From: Parietaria judaica
Lineage: Eukaryota > Streptophyta > Magnoliopsida > Rosales > Urticaceae
Length of the DNA stretch: 64,000 nt
Assembly (NCBI GenBank): GCA_954871525.1
Contig: OX940863.1
Location: 9,586,001-9,650,000 of the forward strand
Direction of reading: 5' to 3'
Shown: in pieces, positions 61,197 through 64,000 of the stretch
How the letters are laid out: each line of letters opens with the position of its first letter
How positions within the stretch are numbered: the first letter of the stretch is position 1
Notes under the pieces: generated by a model
Seen by the model: the letters and a program-made list of their open reading frames with translations, nothing else
Told to the model about the DNA's origin: nothing
Databases searched by the model: none
Program-made: the position numbers and the translations under genes

Positions 61197-64000
61197 ATGG
61201 ACAAGAGTAGTGTTCTCTGGATTCTGGTAGTACCATCACTTCTACTTCTAGCGATCGCCATTGTTTATTATTACAGGCGAAGCTATGGAAGGCTGAGATC
61301 GAAGCACAAGAAGGCGTCGCTTCCTCTCGGCTCTCTCGGGTGGCCTCTCGTCGGCGAAACACTCGAGTTCGTCGCTTGCGCCTACTCCGACCGCCCCGAG
61401 ACCTTCATGAACAGACGCCGCCGGATGTCAGTCTCTGTAAAACCCTACTCTATAACACAAACACATGTATACAATTATACAGTAGTTTTTACGTGTGTGT
61501 TTTGCTTGAAGGTATGGGAAAGTGTTCAAGTCGCACATATTCGGGAGTCCGACAATCGTGTCGACGGACGCAGAAGTGAGCAGGTTCATTCTCCAGAGCG
61601 ACGCCAAAGCGTTCGTGCCCGCGTACCCGAAATCGCTGACGGAGCTCATGGGGAAGTCTTCCATTCTGCTCATCAATGGAAGCCTGCAGAAGAGAGTTCA
61701 TGGCCTCGTCGGAGCCTTCTTCAAGTCGCCGCAGCTCAAGGCTCAGATCACCGCCGACATGCAGACATATGTCTGGCGAGCTATGGCGGATTGGGGCTCT
61801 GATTCTCCCATCTTCATCCAAGATGAAACCAGAAAGGTTACTCTCTCTATATAACTTTTGGATCAATTCCGTCCATGTCTCGTAACGGTATATTACATGA
61901 GGGACATGAGAGCGAAGACAATTTTACTTCGAAAATACAAATTATTTTAATATTTTTATTAAACTAGAGATGTACGCGTGTCTCTAACTTGATAGTTGTT
62001 AACTTAACATAGATAGAACTGGACCAATCTTGCGGGGTTTGGAGTACTATTACCCTCAAAAAAGAGATTGGCAATATGCCGGTGCACTTGGTATAAGATA
62101 TGTTTGACGGTACTTTTGGGTCATTTGAAATAAATAAAAAGAAAAACAGAGACCCTCCTCTGTTATGAGGTTTTCAAGAAAGGTAATAATGAAAATCAAT
62201 GGTGTTTGAACATGGTCGTTTCTGAGACCATGAAGTGGCCCACTTGATTATGTATGTATATATATATATATATATATACAGTAGAACCTCTATAAATTAA
62301 TATTGTTGGGACCGGCAAAAAATATTATCTTATCGGATTATTAATTAACATATAAATTAATAATTTATTAATTTATACATTAATGAAGAAAAAATTATTA
62401 ATTAGCTATAATATAAACATCTTACTAACAAAAAATTAATTCAATTTATTATATTGAGAATACTAAAGAATCAATATTAAGAATATCAAGAGAGATTATT
62501 ATGATTTAAAGATTTTATTAGAGTACCAATGTTAGAAATATCAAAGAGCTCAATGATATTAAATAGGAATAACAATAGATTCTTAGAGTAGTGATAAGGT
62601 TTTAGGGTACATGATTAGTGAATCATCTAATGTTATAGGGTATAATAGTTTCTATAGTAACAGCTTCGTAAACAAATTACTATATAATCATATTTTAAGA
62701 AGACTACATGATTAGTGATGTAATGTTATCTTTATGTTTAATGTGATTTCATAATTATTTATGTTATATTTTATTTATTGTGATTTTATAATTATTTATG
62801 TAATTTTTTATATTGAATCATTAATTTATATATCACTTGGGACCTATATACTTTTTAAAAAAATTATTATCTCATAAATTTAGCGAATTATTAATTTAGC
62901 TAGTTAGGCCCGAGTCGGAACCGGACAAAAATATTATTTAATCGCGACTATTAATTTATCAAGTATTAATTTATAGAGGTTTTACTGTATATATTGCTTG
63001 CTATATATTGCTTAGGGAACTGCATTCATTGATTCATTCATGATGATGATGATTAAGTAGTGAATTGTGTGGTCAGATTGCGTTTCAAGTGCTTGTAAAG
63101 GCGTTGATTAATATGGACCCCGGTGAGGAAATGGAGTCGCTGAAGAAGGAATTTCAAGAATTCATGGCTGGTCTCATGTCATTGCCCATCAACATCCCTG
63201 GTACTAGGCTCTATCGCTCATTGCAGGTAAGTAATTGGGAAAAACACTTCTCATGAGTTCATGATCAAAATTGTATATATATATATATATATCTTTTTTT
63301 AAAGAGTCAATTGATACAAAACGATAATTTATTGGATAAAAAAAAATAGTACGAGGAGTATAAGTATTCTTATACGCGGTAATAATTTTTGGGGAACAAT
63401 TTTTTTTTTTTTTTTTGTCAAAGATAAAAGTTGAGGGTTATATTTAAATTTTAGTAAAAAATAAGGGAATTGAGTTTTTTTTTATTTTTTTTTATTTTTA
63501 AATTGACACTAAAAACACTAAAAAATAAAACAGGATCATACGCGTACAATTTTTTTTATTTTTTTTGAAAGAAGGGTTAGAACCCCACCCTCTTTGTGCT
63601 TGCTTCCACCCCTAACAAAGTGATAAGTTCTTATGATAATAATGAAATTTACTATGTTATTTATTTTAATTTATAATCTTTAAACAGAGCTAGTTAAGTC
63701 TAAAGCAAAGTTTAGGAGACTATCAAAGTAGAAAGAAAGTTTGATGATCAACAGTAATTGAATTGAATTTATCAGGCAAAGAAGAGAATGATTAGAGTGG
63801 TGAAGAAAATAATCCAAGGGAGGAAAAGAGGGAGTGAGATCCCAAGAGATGTGGTGGATGTTCTTGTAGGGGACACAAGTGGGCAATTGACCCAAGATCT
63901 CATCGCAGGCAACATGATTGACATGATGATTCCCGGGGAGGACTCTGTCCCTGTCCTCTTGACTCTTTCTGTCAAATACCTCTCTGATTGCCCTCCTGCT
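61197..64000 (+). CDS. CYP90D1: CYP90D1-type cytochrome P450, 5' part, cut by window end
   Basis: Visible exons are 61197-61426, 61512-61836, 63077-63226 and 63776 onward; all phases agree. An N-terminal membrane anchor (about residues 6-26) precedes the proline hinge (LPLGSLGWPLVGE). The stretches YGKVFKSHIFGSPTIVST, LMGKSSILLINGSL, FMAGLMSLPINIPGT and NMIDMMIPGEDSVP (I-helix, oxygen-binding region) are typical of CYP90D. CYP90D1 hydroxylates brassinosteroid intermediates at C-23 on the ER, acting redundantly with CYP90C1. The ExxR, PERF and haem-cysteine motifs lie beyond the window, so integrity of the C-terminal half cannot be judged. Intron 2 is enlarged to 1.24 kb by a pogo-like element and another repeat. 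Confidence 0.88.
62279..62987. mobile_element. Emigrant/pogo-like element in CYP90D1 intron 2
   Basis: The left end CAGTAGAACCTCTATAAATT and the reverse complement of the right end CAGTAAAACCTCTATAAATT differ at one position. TA flanks both ends, the Tc1/mariner/pogo duplication. These ends match, from memory, the Arabidopsis Emigrant family. The 709 bp are AT-rich with no transposase frame, so it is non-autonomous. Confidence 0.85.

Overview
The window is nuclear DNA from a flowering plant, very probably a eudicot. Genes have many short exons with GT..AG introns, spacers are AT-rich, and every recognisable protein is plant-type (nonaspanin TMN7 type, GH35 beta-galactosidase with a lectin tail, chloroplast mini-RNase III, DEAD-box helicase RH20 type, CYP90D1-type P450). 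Transposon families are plant ones too (MULE, hAT, pogo/Emigrant, SINE, solo LTRs). I cannot name the species.

Layout. 601-7525 is a 6.9 kb Mutator-like element (MULE) with a 9-bp target duplication. It carries an intact DUF1985 gene (+) and a convergent, frame-broken MURA transposase (-), and it sits 58 bp upstream of the start codon of a TM9SF/nonaspanin gene (7593-10539, +). 12340-14271 (-) is a membrane-anchored coiled-coil protein of unknown function. 17670-23465 (-) is a 19-exon beta-galactosidase of BGAL1 type with a MULE-type MITE in one intron. 25394-27635 is a deleted hAT element carrying a second hAT element inside its last exon. 27.6-49.7 kb is a gene desert built from SINEs, two solo LTRs, a 1.9 kb TIR element with a GC-rich cargo, a hAT-like element and other repeats. 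49757-51525 (-) is mini-RNase III and 52301-55190 (+) is the RH20-type helicase; they are divergent, and a MITE fills most of the shared promoter interval. 55931-57342 (+) is a small single-pass membrane protein. 57.3-61.2 kb is repeat-rich spacer with a ~430 bp direct duplication. 61197-64000 (+) is the 5' part of a CYP90D1-type brassinosteroid C-23 hydroxylase, cut by the window end, with an Emigrant/pogo-like element in intron 2.

The host genes do not form an operon-like unit. Their order does match, from memory, two duplicated Arabidopsis segments combined: At3g13730-13772 (CYP90D1, RNC4, BGAL1, TMN7) and At1g55130-55160 (TMN6, RNC3, RH20, small membrane protein). The strongest candidate for an unusual system is the MULE: a transposon with a transposase and a separate DUF1985 protein without any visible Ulp1 protease, resembling in layout the transposase-plus-anti-silencing arrangement of VANDAL elements.

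All exon models come from reading GT..AG junctions, phase and family similarity by eye. No alignment or transcript evidence was available.
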